Of a stretch of 21,832 nucleotides of DNA, positions 9,441 to 15,994 are shown one piece after another; within the stretch, counting starts at the first letter, position 1, and each line of letters opens with the position of its first letter. The translations under genes and the position numbers were made by a program. Under the pieces are notes generated by a model. That model saw only the letters and a list, made by a program, of their open reading frames with translations. It was not told the DNA's origin and did no database searches. The DNA comes from MM2 sp035460165 (GTDB taxonomy: Bacteria; Pseudomonadota; Gammaproteobacteria; Burkholderiales; Methylophilaceae): positions 1 through 21,832 of the forward strand of contig DATHWW010000007.1 in NCBI GenBank assembly GCA_035460165.1. The letters run 5' to 3'.

Positions 9441-9533
9441 GGTGTCATCGGAATGAGGTGAATGCCCGTTATAGCAATGCAGGCAGCGTTGGAACCCGTT
9501 AAAATAACGACTTTTTCTATTCTAAGAATCGCT
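9441..9533. promoter_or_regulatory. Divergent priA-argS intergenic region with two AT-rich dyads
   Basis: This 93-base region must contain the priA promoter and probably the argS promoter. It holds two short perfect inverted repeats: CGTTA-AAA-TAACG at 9497-9509 and ATTCT-A-AGAAT at 9519-9529. A TATAAC hexamer on the minus strand (9473-9468) could be the priA -10. TAAAAT at 9500-9505 could be the argS -10. Neither has a good -35, so promoter positions are tentative. If argS began at the ATG at 9462 or 9477, much of this would be coding. Confidence 0.4.
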
Positions 9534-11192
9534 TTGAAAGCACATCTTACCGAATTACTGACCAAGGCGGCAAAAGCCGTGGCCCCGGAACAGGCGGATC
9601 TCGCCATTGTTCTGGAGCGCCCGAAATCCGCCGAGCACGGCGATTTCGCCACCAACCTGGCGATGATGCTGGCCCGTCCGCTCAAGCAGAATCCGCGCGC
9701 CATCGCAGAATGCCTGATCAATGCGCTGCCGGCATCGCACTATGTGGCGAAGACGGAAATCGCCGGCGCCGGCTTCATCAATTTCTTCCTCAGCCCCGCT
9801 GCCAAGCATGCGGTGGTACGCGACATCCTGAGCAAGGGTAACGAATTCGGCCGTAATAATCACGGCCAAAAGCGCAAGGTGCAGGTGGAATTCGTCTCCG
9901 CCAACCCGACCGGCCCGCTGCATGTCGGCCACGGCCGCGGCGCGGCGGTGGGCGATTGCCTGTGCCGTCTGCTGGATGCGACCGGCTGGGATGTCACCCG
10001 CGAGTTCTATTACAACGACGCCGGCGCACAAATCGACAACCTGACGCTGTCCGTGCAATGCCGCTGCAAGGGCCTGACTCCGGACGATGCGGCCTGGCCG
10101 GAAGACGGCTATCGCGGCGACTACATCGTGGATGTCGCCAAGGCCTATATGGCGAAGGAAAAAATCGACGCAGAGGACAAGCATGTCATCGGCGCGGGCG
10201 ATCCCGATAATAATGCGGCCATCCGCGAATTCGCCGTGGCCTACTTGCGCCGCGAGCAGGATCTGGATTTGCGTGCGTTCGATGTGCATTTCGATGTGTA
10301 TTCGCTCGAATCCGCGCTGTACACCGAAGGCAAGGTCGAAAAAACGGTTGAGCAGTTGATCGCCAGCGGTCACACCTACGAGCAGGACGACGCGCTCTGG
10401 CTGCGCACCACCGAGTTCGGCGATGACAAGGACCGCGTGATGCGCAAGCGCGAAGGCGGCTATACCTATTTCGTTCCGGACGTCGCCTACCACGTGGACA
10501 AGTGGCAGCGCGGCTTTACCCGCGTGATCAACGAGCAGGGCGCCGACCATCACAGCACCATCACCCGCGTGCGTGCCGGCTTGCAGGCACTGGACATCGG
10601 CATTCCGCAAGCTTGGCCGGATTACGTGCTGCACCAGATGGTGACCGTGATGCGCGGTGGCGAAGAGGTCAAGCTCTCCAAGCGCGCCGGCAGCTATGTG
10701 ACTTTACGCGACCTGATCGACGAAGTGGGTCGCGATGCGACGCGCTACTTCCTGGCCGCGCGCCGTGCCGACTCGCAGTTGATTTTCGACATCGATCTGG
10801 CACGGGCGCACACCAACGACAACCCGGTGTATTACATCCAGTACGCCCATGCGCGCATTTGCAGCGTGCTCGAGCAGTGGGGCGGCGATATCTCCAAGCT
10901 GCCCGATGCCGCTCTCGCGCCACTTACTACCACGCACGAACTGGCGCTGCTGCAACGCTTGGCCGAATATCCGCAAACCGTGGAAACGGCTGCGCAGGAA
11001 CTCGCTCCGCACATCATTGCCTACTACCTCAAGGATTTGGCCGGCGATCTGCACAGCTACTACAATGCCCAGCAATTCCTGGTGGAAGACGAGGCCGTGA
11101 AACACGCCCGCCTGGCACTGGTGTTCGCCACCCGCTTTGTATTGCAAAGCGGCCTGCAACTGCTCGGGGTGCATGCTCCGGAGAAAATGTAA
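9534..11192 (+). CDS. argS: Arginine-tRNA ligase
   Basis: This class I aminoacyl-tRNA synthetase charges tRNA-Arg. The chosen start is TTG at 9534 (552 residues, beginning KAHLTELLTKA), because family proteins start with this helix. ATGs at 9462 and 9477 would add 24 or 19 residues of non-conserved sequence over what looks like promoter DNA. That choice is uncertain and the longest form would be 576 residues. The N-terminal tRNA-recognition domain (about 1-85) is followed by the HIGH box as HVGH (130-133, in SANPTGPLHVGHGRG) and the KMSKS box as KLSKR (380-384). A helical DALR-type anticodon-binding domain ends the protein. The sequence is of the bacterial subgroup with EFYYNDAGAQIDNL. It is followed after 5 bases by the SPOR gene, so it probably heads that transcription unit. 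Confidence 0.96.
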   Translation: MKAHLTELLTKAAKAVAPEQADLAIVLERPKSAEHGDFATNLAMMLARPLKQNPRAIAECLINALPASHYVAKTEIAGAGFINFFLSPAAKHAVVRDILSKGNEFGRNNHGQKRKVQVEFVSANPTGPLHVGHGRGAAVGDCLCRLLDATGWDVTREFYYNDAGAQIDNLTLSVQCRCKGLTPDDAAWPEDGYRGDYIVDVAKAYMAKEKIDAEDKHVIGAGDPDNNAAIREFAVAYLRREQDLDLRAFDVHFDVYSLESALYTEGKVEKTVEQLIASGHTYEQDDALWLRTTEFGDDKDRVMRKREGGYTYFVPDVAYHVDKWQRGFTRVINEQGADHHSTITRVRAGLQALDIGIPQAWPDYVLHQMVTVMRGGEEVKLSKRAGSYVTLRDLIDEVGRDATRYFLAARRADSQLIFDIDLARAHTNDNPVYYIQYAHARICSVLEQWGGDISKLPDAALAPLTTTHELALLQRLAEYPQTVETAAQELAPHIIAYYLKDLAGDLHSYYNAQQFLVEDEAVKHARLALVFATRFVLQSGLQLLGVHAPEKM

Positions 11193-11197
11193 GTATC

Positions 11198-11812
11198 ATG
11201 ACTCGCGACTATAAACCTACCGCTTCCAGGCAAAAGCCCGCCGGCAAAAACAATGCTTTCTTCACTGGCCTGATGGTCGGCATCATCCTCGGCATCGGCA
11301 TTTCGGTCGCCGTGGCGATCATGGTCACCGGCGGCAAGAGCCCGATCATCGATCACGAAACCTCGGCCGAGCCGGCACCTGCATCGCAATCCTCCAAGGA
11401 AATGAATTCGGAAGAATCGGCGGTGCCCGCTGAAAATTCCGAAGCCAAGCCAGACGCCAACCGCTTCGATTTCTACAAGATCCTGCCCGGCGAAAGCCAG
11501 GTCACGGAGCAGGAAATCCAGCAAAGCAAGGAAGCCCAGGAAAACCAGGCGCCAGCCGTCGAAAACTATTTCCTGCAAGTCGGCGCCTTCCAGACCGAAG
11601 AAGAAGCCGACAACATCAAGGCCAAGCTTGCACTGCTGGGCCTGGAAGCCGTGGTGCAAACCGCCAACGTGCCGGATAAAGGCGTATGGCACCGCGTTCG
11701 CGTTGGCCCTTACACCGATTTGGATCAAATCGGCAAAGCGCGCGCCGAGCTGACCAAAAACGGCTTCAATGCCGACCTGATCAAGATTCACAGCAACGTT
11801 CCCGACCAATAA
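11198..11812 (+). CDS. Membrane-anchored SPOR-domain protein (possible cell-division protein)
   Basis: The 204-residue protein has a basic cytoplasmic N terminus (1-19) and one transmembrane segment (about 20-43, FFTGLMVGIILGIGIS). A low-complexity, acidic, Ala/Glu/Ser-rich linker (about 50-120) leads to a C-terminal SPOR domain (about 123-200, starting NYFLQVGAF and including WHRVRVGPY). SPOR domains bind glycan strands lacking stem peptides at division septa, so this is probably a bitopic inner-membrane protein with a periplasmic peptidoglycan-binding end, similar in layout to FtsN or DedD. Which of these it matches functionally cannot be told from sequence. The ATG at 11198 lies 5 bases after the argS stop and dsbA follows 10 bases after its own stop. 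The only ribosome-site candidate, GGAG at 11180-11183, is far from the start. Confidence 0.9.
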   Translation: MTRDYKPTASRQKPAGKNNAFFTGLMVGIILGIGISVAVAIMVTGGKSPIIDHETSAEPAPASQSSKEMNSEESAVPAENSEAKPDANRFDFYKILPGESQVTEQEIQQSKEAQENQAPAVENYFLQVGAFQTEEEADNIKAKLALLGLEAVVQTANVPDKGVWHRVRVGPYTDLDQIGKARAELTKNGFNADLIKIHSNVPDQ

Positions 11813-11822
11813 AGGAAAACCT

Positions 11823-12455
11823 ATGAAATCGCTTATCACCGCCCTGTTGATGCTGGTTTCCAGCGTGGCTATCGCCGGACCGCAAGCCGGCTTCGAATAC
11901 CAGCAAACGCAACAAGCCATTCCCACCGATAACCCGGTCAAGGTAGAAGTCACCGAACTCTTCTGGTACGGCTGCCCGCATTGCTACGAGCTCGAACCGC
12001 ATCTGGCCGTATGGGTGAAAAAGCTGCCGCAGGACGTGACTTTCAAGCGCGTACCCGGCATTCCGCGTCCCGACTGGGCCCCTGGTGCCAAGGCTTATTA
12101 CGCGATGGAAGCCCTGGGCGTGCTGGATAAGCTCCATGCCCCGTTCTTCGAGGCCATTCACAAGCAGCGGAGCGTGAAAGCCAACGACGAAGCGGCGATG
12201 ATCGATTGGATCACCAAACAATCCGGTCTGGATCGCAAGAAAGTCAGCGATGCCTACAACTCCTTCTCGGTCAACACCAAGAATATGCGCGCGATGCAGA
12301 TCTTCCGCGCCTCCGGCGCTACCGGCGTACCGGCGCTGATCGTCGATGGCAAGTACATCACTTCCATCAGCATGGCTGGCGGCACCGAGGAAGTGCTGAA
12401 AGTCGCCGACCAGCTGATCGCAAAAGCCCGCGCCGAAAAAACCGGCAAGCGCTAA
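11823..12455 (+). CDS. dsbA: Thiol:disulfide interchange protein DsbA-type
   Basis: This periplasmic oxidoreductase introduces disulfide bonds into exported proteins and is normally re-oxidised by DsbB. The 210-residue precursor has a signal peptide (1-18) with likely cleavage after AIA. The thioredoxin-fold active site CPHC is at 51-54 (FWYGCPHCYELEP), the cis-proline loop TGVPALIV has Pro170, and a helical insertion lies between them. CPHC is the classic oxidising DsbA motif, and length is typical (E. coli precursor 208). A good AGGA ribosome site at 11813-11816 lies 6 bases before the ATG. It lies 10 bases after the SPOR gene and its TAA shares a base with the next ATG (TAATG). Some betaproteobacteria carry several DsbA paralogues, so which one this is remains open. 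Confidence 0.96.
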   Translation: MKSLITALLMLVSSVAIAGPQAGFEYQQTQQAIPTDNPVKVEVTELFWYGCPHCYELEPHLAVWVKKLPQDVTFKRVPGIPRPDWAPGAKAYYAMEALGVLDKLHAPFFEAIHKQRSVKANDEAAMIDWITKQSGLDRKKVSDAYNSFSVNTKNMRAMQIFRASGATGVPALIVDGKYITSISMAGGTEEVLKVADQLIAKARAEKTGKR

Positions 12456-13252
12456 TGCCCGACCAATCCGCATCTTCCCAACCCGCCGCCCGGCGGGTTT
12501 TTATTACCGGCGCCTCCAGCGGCATTGGTGCCGCCCTGGCACGGTACTATGCCGCACAAGGTGCTACGCTGGGCCTAGTCGCCCGGCGCGGCGAGTTGCT
12601 GGCCGAACTGCAAGCCAACCTGAATACCGAGTGCGCCACCTACGCCGTGGACGTACGCGATGCCGACGCCATGCGCGACGCCGCTGAAGACTTCATGCAG
12701 CGTTATGGCACCCCGGACATCGTCATCGCCAACGCCGGCGTCAGCCGCGGCACGCTGACGCAACATGCCGAAGACCTCACCGCCTTCCGCGCCGTGATGG
12801 ACATCAACGTGCTGGGCATGGTGCACACTTTCCATCCTTTCATCGACCCCATGTGCCGCTCCGGCCAAGGCCATCTGGCTGGCATCGCCAGCGTCGCCGG
12901 CCTCCGTGGACTTCCCGGAGCGAGCGCCTACTCTGCTTCCAAGGCCGCCGCCATCAGCTATCTCGAAAGCCTGCGAGTGGAAATGGCAAAAACCGGCGTC
13001 AGCGTCATCACCATCTGCCCCGGTTACATCAAAACCCCGATGACCGACGTCAACACCTATCCCATGCCCTTTATGATGAACGCCGACACCGCCGCCGCCA
13101 AAATGGCTCGCGCCATTGAGCAGAAACGCCGCTACGTGATCCTGCCCTGGCAGATGGCGCTGGTAGGACGCTTCATGAAGCTGCTGCCAGCTTGGGTTTG
13201 GGAGTGGGCGATGAAAAACGCGCCACATAAGGCGCGGATGGATCTGGATTGA
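12455..13252 (+). CDS. Short-chain dehydrogenase/reductase (SDR), substrate unknown
   Basis: A 265-residue classical SDR with an NAD(P)-binding Rossmann fold. The cofactor motif TGASSGIG is at 18-25 and NAG at 93-95. The catalytic Ser146 lies in ASVAG, with Tyr159 and Lys163 in YSASK. The ARR at 43-45 after the second strand suggests a preference for NADP(H), by the usual basic-residue rule. The C-terminal end (about 215-265) is rich in aromatic and basic residues (LPAWVWEWAMK), which could contact membranes. It starts inside the dsbA stop codon (TAATG), so it is translationally coupled to dsbA and is the last gene of the argS cluster. The substrate cannot be deduced; membership of this cluster does not by itself indicate envelope function. 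Confidence 0.92.
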   Translation: MPDQSASSQPAARRVFITGASSGIGAALARYYAAQGATLGLVARRGELLAELQANLNTECATYAVDVRDADAMRDAAEDFMQRYGTPDIVIANAGVSRGTLTQHAEDLTAFRAVMDINVLGMVHTFHPFIDPMCRSGQGHLAGIASVAGLRGLPGASAYSASKAAAISYLESLRVEMAKTGVSVITICPGYIKTPMTDVNTYPMPFMMNADTAAAKMARAIEQKRRYVILPWQMALVGRFMKLLPAWVWEWAMKNAPHKARMDLD

Positions 13253-13255
13253 GTC

Positions 13256-13308
13256 TAGTCGGCCAAAAACCGACTACCAAAACAAAAGCCGGCAAACGCC
13301 GGCTTTTG
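13256..13308. terminator. Tandem hairpins; bidirectional terminator between SDR gene and parA-like gene
   Basis: The first hairpin has a 7-base stem, TAGTCGG (13256-13262) with CCGACTA (13270-13276), around an A-rich loop. The second has an 11-base perfect stem, CAAAAGCCGGC (13283-13293) with GCCGGCTTTTG (13298-13308), and a 4-base loop. The second stem carries four A's on its left and four T's on its right, so either strand yields a GC stem followed by a short U-tract. This fits a shared terminator for the converging SDR and parA-like transcripts, with the U-tract within the stem base. Confidence 0.8.
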
Positions 13309-13320
13309 CCTTTAATGCTT

Positions 13321-13358
13321 ACCCCTCCACCCAGCCTTCTCCCGCAAAGGGAAACGAG
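13321..13358. repeat. Possible decayed copy of a dispersed CCCTC...CTCCCGCAAGGG intergenic repeat
   Basis: The stretch ACCCCTCCACCCAGCC (13321-13336) followed by TCTCCCGCAAAGGG resembles, from memory, half of a repeat dispersed in intergenic regions of many proteobacteria (a CCCTCACCCC...CTCTCCCGCAAGGGGAGAGG type). Here the second arm is degenerate: a TCCC/GGGA stem remains, but the following GAGAGG is replaced by AAACGAG. Only one copy is present in the window, so repetitiveness cannot be shown here. Confidence 0.4.
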
Positions 13359-13378
13359 TTTAAGGCCCAGAATAACGG

Positions 13379-14155
13379 CTACTTCGGCGGTTCGAAGAAC
13401 CCGCTGCCGATCAGCTCCTCGGCCAGCGCATTGTAGTCCCTCGCGCCTTGCCCATTCGGCGCAAACGCAAACACGTCCTTACCGTGCACCGGGCTCTCAG
13501 CAAGGCTCACCGTCTCTGAAATGCGCGTCTCACATAGATCATTACCGTAATGCTCACGCAGCTTGTCGAAAATCTCATACGACAACCGGCGTCTGGAATC
13601 GAAGCGCGTAATCACGATGCGCCGCTCGATGCGCTTGCCCAACGGCTTTTCCAGCACCTTGAGCGCAGCATCCAGACGGTTTACGCCCTGCAACGAAAGA
13701 TAATCCGCCGAGACCGGGATCAGTAGGCGCTGCGAAGCGAACACGGCATTCAAGGACAGCACCCCCAGCATCGGCGAGCAGTCGATCAGCACCGGTATCG
13801 TCTCGTCCGGCAGCAACTCCTGAGTCAGGCCGTTTTTCAGGGCACTGGTAATGTTCGGATTGCGGCCATAGAGCGAATCGATCTTGAACAGCTCCATGTG
13901 TGCCGGAATCAGATGCGCGCCGGTGGGCAGCTCACGCATGATGTGCGACAGCGGTTTTTGTTCGCTGTAGAAAGCGTATATGGTTTCTGCGCTGGAGAGA
14001 TTGCGCACGCCGCTGGCGATGGTCAGGTGCGCCTGAGGGTCGAGGTCGATGCCGAGCGGGAATTTACCGCGTTTCGCCAGTGCGGCGATCAGGTTGAGCG
14101 TCGTTGTGGTCTTGCCGACCCCACCTTTCTGGTTGAAGACCGCGACGACCGACAT
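13379..14155 (-). CDS. ParA/MinD-family ATPase, orphan (no adjacent parB)
   Basis: A 258-residue P-loop ATPase of the ParA/Soj group, whose members dimerise on ATP and position DNA, septa or large complexes in the cell. The deviant Walker A is KGGVGKTT (10-17) with signature Lys10 and catalytic Lys15. The A-prime motif is DLDPQ (37-41) and Walker B is LIDCSP (123-128), close to the DCPP of Soj-type proteins. There is no N-terminal DNA-binding extension, so it is of the short chromosomal type. It starts 5 bases after the glmS stop and ends against the bidirectional terminator, so it looks like the third gene of a glmU-glmS-parA unit. No ParB, parS or partner gene is next to it. AGGA directly abuts the ATG with no spacer, so translation may rely on coupling to glmS. 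Its cargo is unknown. Confidence 0.9.
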   Translation of the reverse strand: MSVVAVFNQKGGVGKTTTTLNLIAALAKRGKFPLGIDLDPQAHLTIASGVRNLSSAETIYAFYSEQKPLSHIMRELPTGAHLIPAHMELFKIDSLYGRNPNITSALKNGLTQELLPDETIPVLIDCSPMLGVLSLNAVFASQRLLIPVSADYLSLQGVNRLDAALKVLEKPLGKRIERRIVITRFDSRRRLSYEIFDKLREHYGNDLCETRISETVSLAESPVHGKDVFAFAPNGQGARDYNALAEELIGSGFFEPPK

Positions 14156-14160
14156 TCCTG

Positions 14161-15990
14161 TTATTCGACCGTGACCGATTTTGCCAAATTACGCGGCTTG
14201 TCTACATCAGTCCCTCTCAACAGGGCAGCGTGATAGGCCAGCAGCTGCACCGGGATCGAATGAAGGATAGGGGAGAGCACACCGACGTTGCGCGGCGTAC
14301 GGATAACGTGCACCCCTTCACTGGCAGTGAAGTGGCTATCGAGATCGGCGAATACGAACAGTTCCCCACCGCGCGCGCTGACTTCCTGCATATTGGATTT
14401 GACCTTTTCCAGCAGCGCGTCATTGGGCGCAATCACGACCACCGGCATGTCATGGTCAACCAGCGCCAGCGGACCATGCTTGAGTTCTCCGGCAGGGTAG
14501 GCCTCGGCATGGATGTAGGAGATTTCCTTGAGCTTGAGCGCCCCTTCCAGTGCGATCGGGTAATGCATGCCGCGCCCCAGGAACAGCGCATGCTGCTTGT
14601 TGGCAAAGGACTTGGCCCACTCGCGGATTTGCGGTTCCAGATTGAGGGCATGCTGCACGCTGGAGGGCAGGTAACGCATCGCTTCCAGGTGCTTCTGCTC
14701 TTCCTCAGCCGTCAGCAGGCCACGCTGCTTCGCTAGCGTCGCTGCCAGGATGAACAGGGAGATCAGCTGGGTGGTGAAGGCCTTGGTGGAAGCAACACCG
14801 ATTTCGGCGCCGGCCCGGGTATAAAACACCAGTTTCGAGGCGCGCGGAATCGCGCTTTCATGCACGTTGCAGATCGCCAAGGTCAGCTGCTGACCCAGCG
14901 CCTTGGCATGCTTCAATGCCTCCATCGTGTCCAGCGTTTCGCCGGACTGGGAAATGGTGATGATCAACTGGCGTGGATTAGGGACCGATTCGCGGTAGCG
15001 GTATTCGCTGGCAATCTCGACCGCGGTAGGAATGCGCGCGATGCTCTCCAGCCAGTATTTGGCGGTCAGCCCAGCGTAGTAGCTCGTGCCGGCGGCGAGT
15101 ATAAGAATGCTGTCCGCCTGCGCGAATACCTCGGCGGCGTCCTTGCCGAACAGCTGGGAATTGAAACTGCTCTCATCGATGACCGCCTCAAGGGTGTCAG
15201 TCAATGCACGCGGTTGTTCGTGGATTTCCTTCTGCATGAAGTGGGTGTAAGGACCCAGCTCCATCGATGCGAGCGACACTTCGCTCAGGTGCACTTTGCG
15301 TTCGGCCGGGTTACCTTGGCCATCCAGCAGGTTGATGCCTGACTGGCGCAGTTCTGCTACGTCGCCGTCCTCCATGTAGATCACGCGACGGGTCACGGAC
15401 AATATCGCGGAAACATCGGATGCTACAAAGTTCTCGCCTTCGCCCAGGCCGATCAGCAACGGGCAGCCCTGACGTGCGCACACCATGTTTCCCGGCTCGT
15501 CGAGAGCCACTACCGCGATGGCATAAGCGCCGATTAATTCAGCTGCGGCCGTGCGTGTTGCGGAAAATAGGTCCTTGCCCTGCTTGAAGTAATAGTGAAT
15601 CAGGTGGGCGATCACTTCGGTATCGGTTTGCGATTCGAAAACGTAGCCCAAGCCCTTGAGCCGCGTACGTTGCGCTTCGTGGTTTTCAATGATGCCGTTG
15701 TGCACCACTGCGATTTCACCGCAGGAAATGTGAGGGTGCGCGTTGGATTCGGTAACGCCGCCATGGGTTGCCCAACGGGTGTGCCCGATGCCGACTTGCC
15801 CGTTGAGATTGACGGCGCCTGCCTTCTGCTGCATTTCCGCTACGCGGCCGACGGCGCGCACGCGTTTGATTTCACCGTCCAGTATGGCGATGCCGGCCGA
15901 ATCGTAGCCGCGGTACTCCAGACGGCTCAGGCCTTCGATCAGGATGGGGACGACATTGCGTTGAGCGATTGCGCCTACGATTCCGCACAT
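14161..15990 (-). CDS. glmS: Glutamine-fructose-6-phosphate aminotransferase (isomerizing)
   Basis: This enzyme makes glucosamine 6-phosphate from fructose 6-phosphate and glutamine, the first committed step to UDP-GlcNAc, peptidoglycan and LPS. At 609 residues it equals the E. coli length. MCGIVGA at the N terminus supplies the Cys2 nucleophile of the class II glutaminase domain (about 1-220). Two SIS sugar-phosphate isomerase domains follow. The active-site stretch AEAYPAGELKHGPLAL and the conserved C-terminal LAKSVTVE tail with its catalytic Lys are present. The start lies 4 bases after the glmU stop and the parA-like gene follows 5 bases after its own stop. That leaves no space for the glmS ribozyme known from Firmicutes. 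Expression is therefore probably tied to glmU; the small-RNA control known in enterics cannot be assessed here. Confidence 0.98.
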   Translation of the reverse strand: MCGIVGAIAQRNVVPILIEGLSRLEYRGYDSAGIAILDGEIKRVRAVGRVAEMQQKAGAVNLNGQVGIGHTRWATHGGVTESNAHPHISCGEIAVVHNGIIENHEAQRTRLKGLGYVFESQTDTEVIAHLIHYYFKQGKDLFSATRTAAAELIGAYAIAVVALDEPGNMVCARQGCPLLIGLGEGENFVASDVSAILSVTRRVIYMEDGDVAELRQSGINLLDGQGNPAERKVHLSEVSLASMELGPYTHFMQKEIHEQPRALTDTLEAVIDESSFNSQLFGKDAAEVFAQADSILILAAGTSYYAGLTAKYWLESIARIPTAVEIASEYRYRESVPNPRQLIITISQSGETLDTMEALKHAKALGQQLTLAICNVHESAIPRASKLVFYTRAGAEIGVASTKAFTTQLISLFILAATLAKQRGLLTAEEEQKHLEAMRYLPSSVQHALNLEPQIREWAKSFANKQHALFLGRGMHYPIALEGALKLKEISYIHAEAYPAGELKHGPLALVDHDMPVVVIAPNDALLEKVKSNMQEVSARGGELFVFADLDSHFTASEGVHVIRTPRNVGVLSPILHSIPVQLLAYHAALLRGTDVDKPRNLAKSVTVE

Positions 15991-15994
15991 AGTG

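Noticed and set aside
10502..11197. Upstream extension of the SPOR gene frame across the end of argS
   Set aside because: The frame is open only because it shadows argS. The protein-like sequence, with its transmembrane segment, begins at ATG 11198.
12206..12454. Upstream extension of the SDR frame across dsbA
   Set aside because: The extension is a shadow of dsbA. The SDR fold begins right after ATG 12455, which overlaps the dsbA stop.
7251..14155. A defence or mobile system around priA, parA-like and SDR genes
   Set aside because: These genes have normal housekeeping neighbours and show no obvious shift in composition; the mix of replication, partition-like and redox genes reflects ordinary chromosomal order.
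15991..15994. glmS ribozyme or riboswitch upstream of glmS
   Set aside because: Only 4 bases separate glmU and glmS, far too few for the ribozyme, which is in any case known from Firmicutes.
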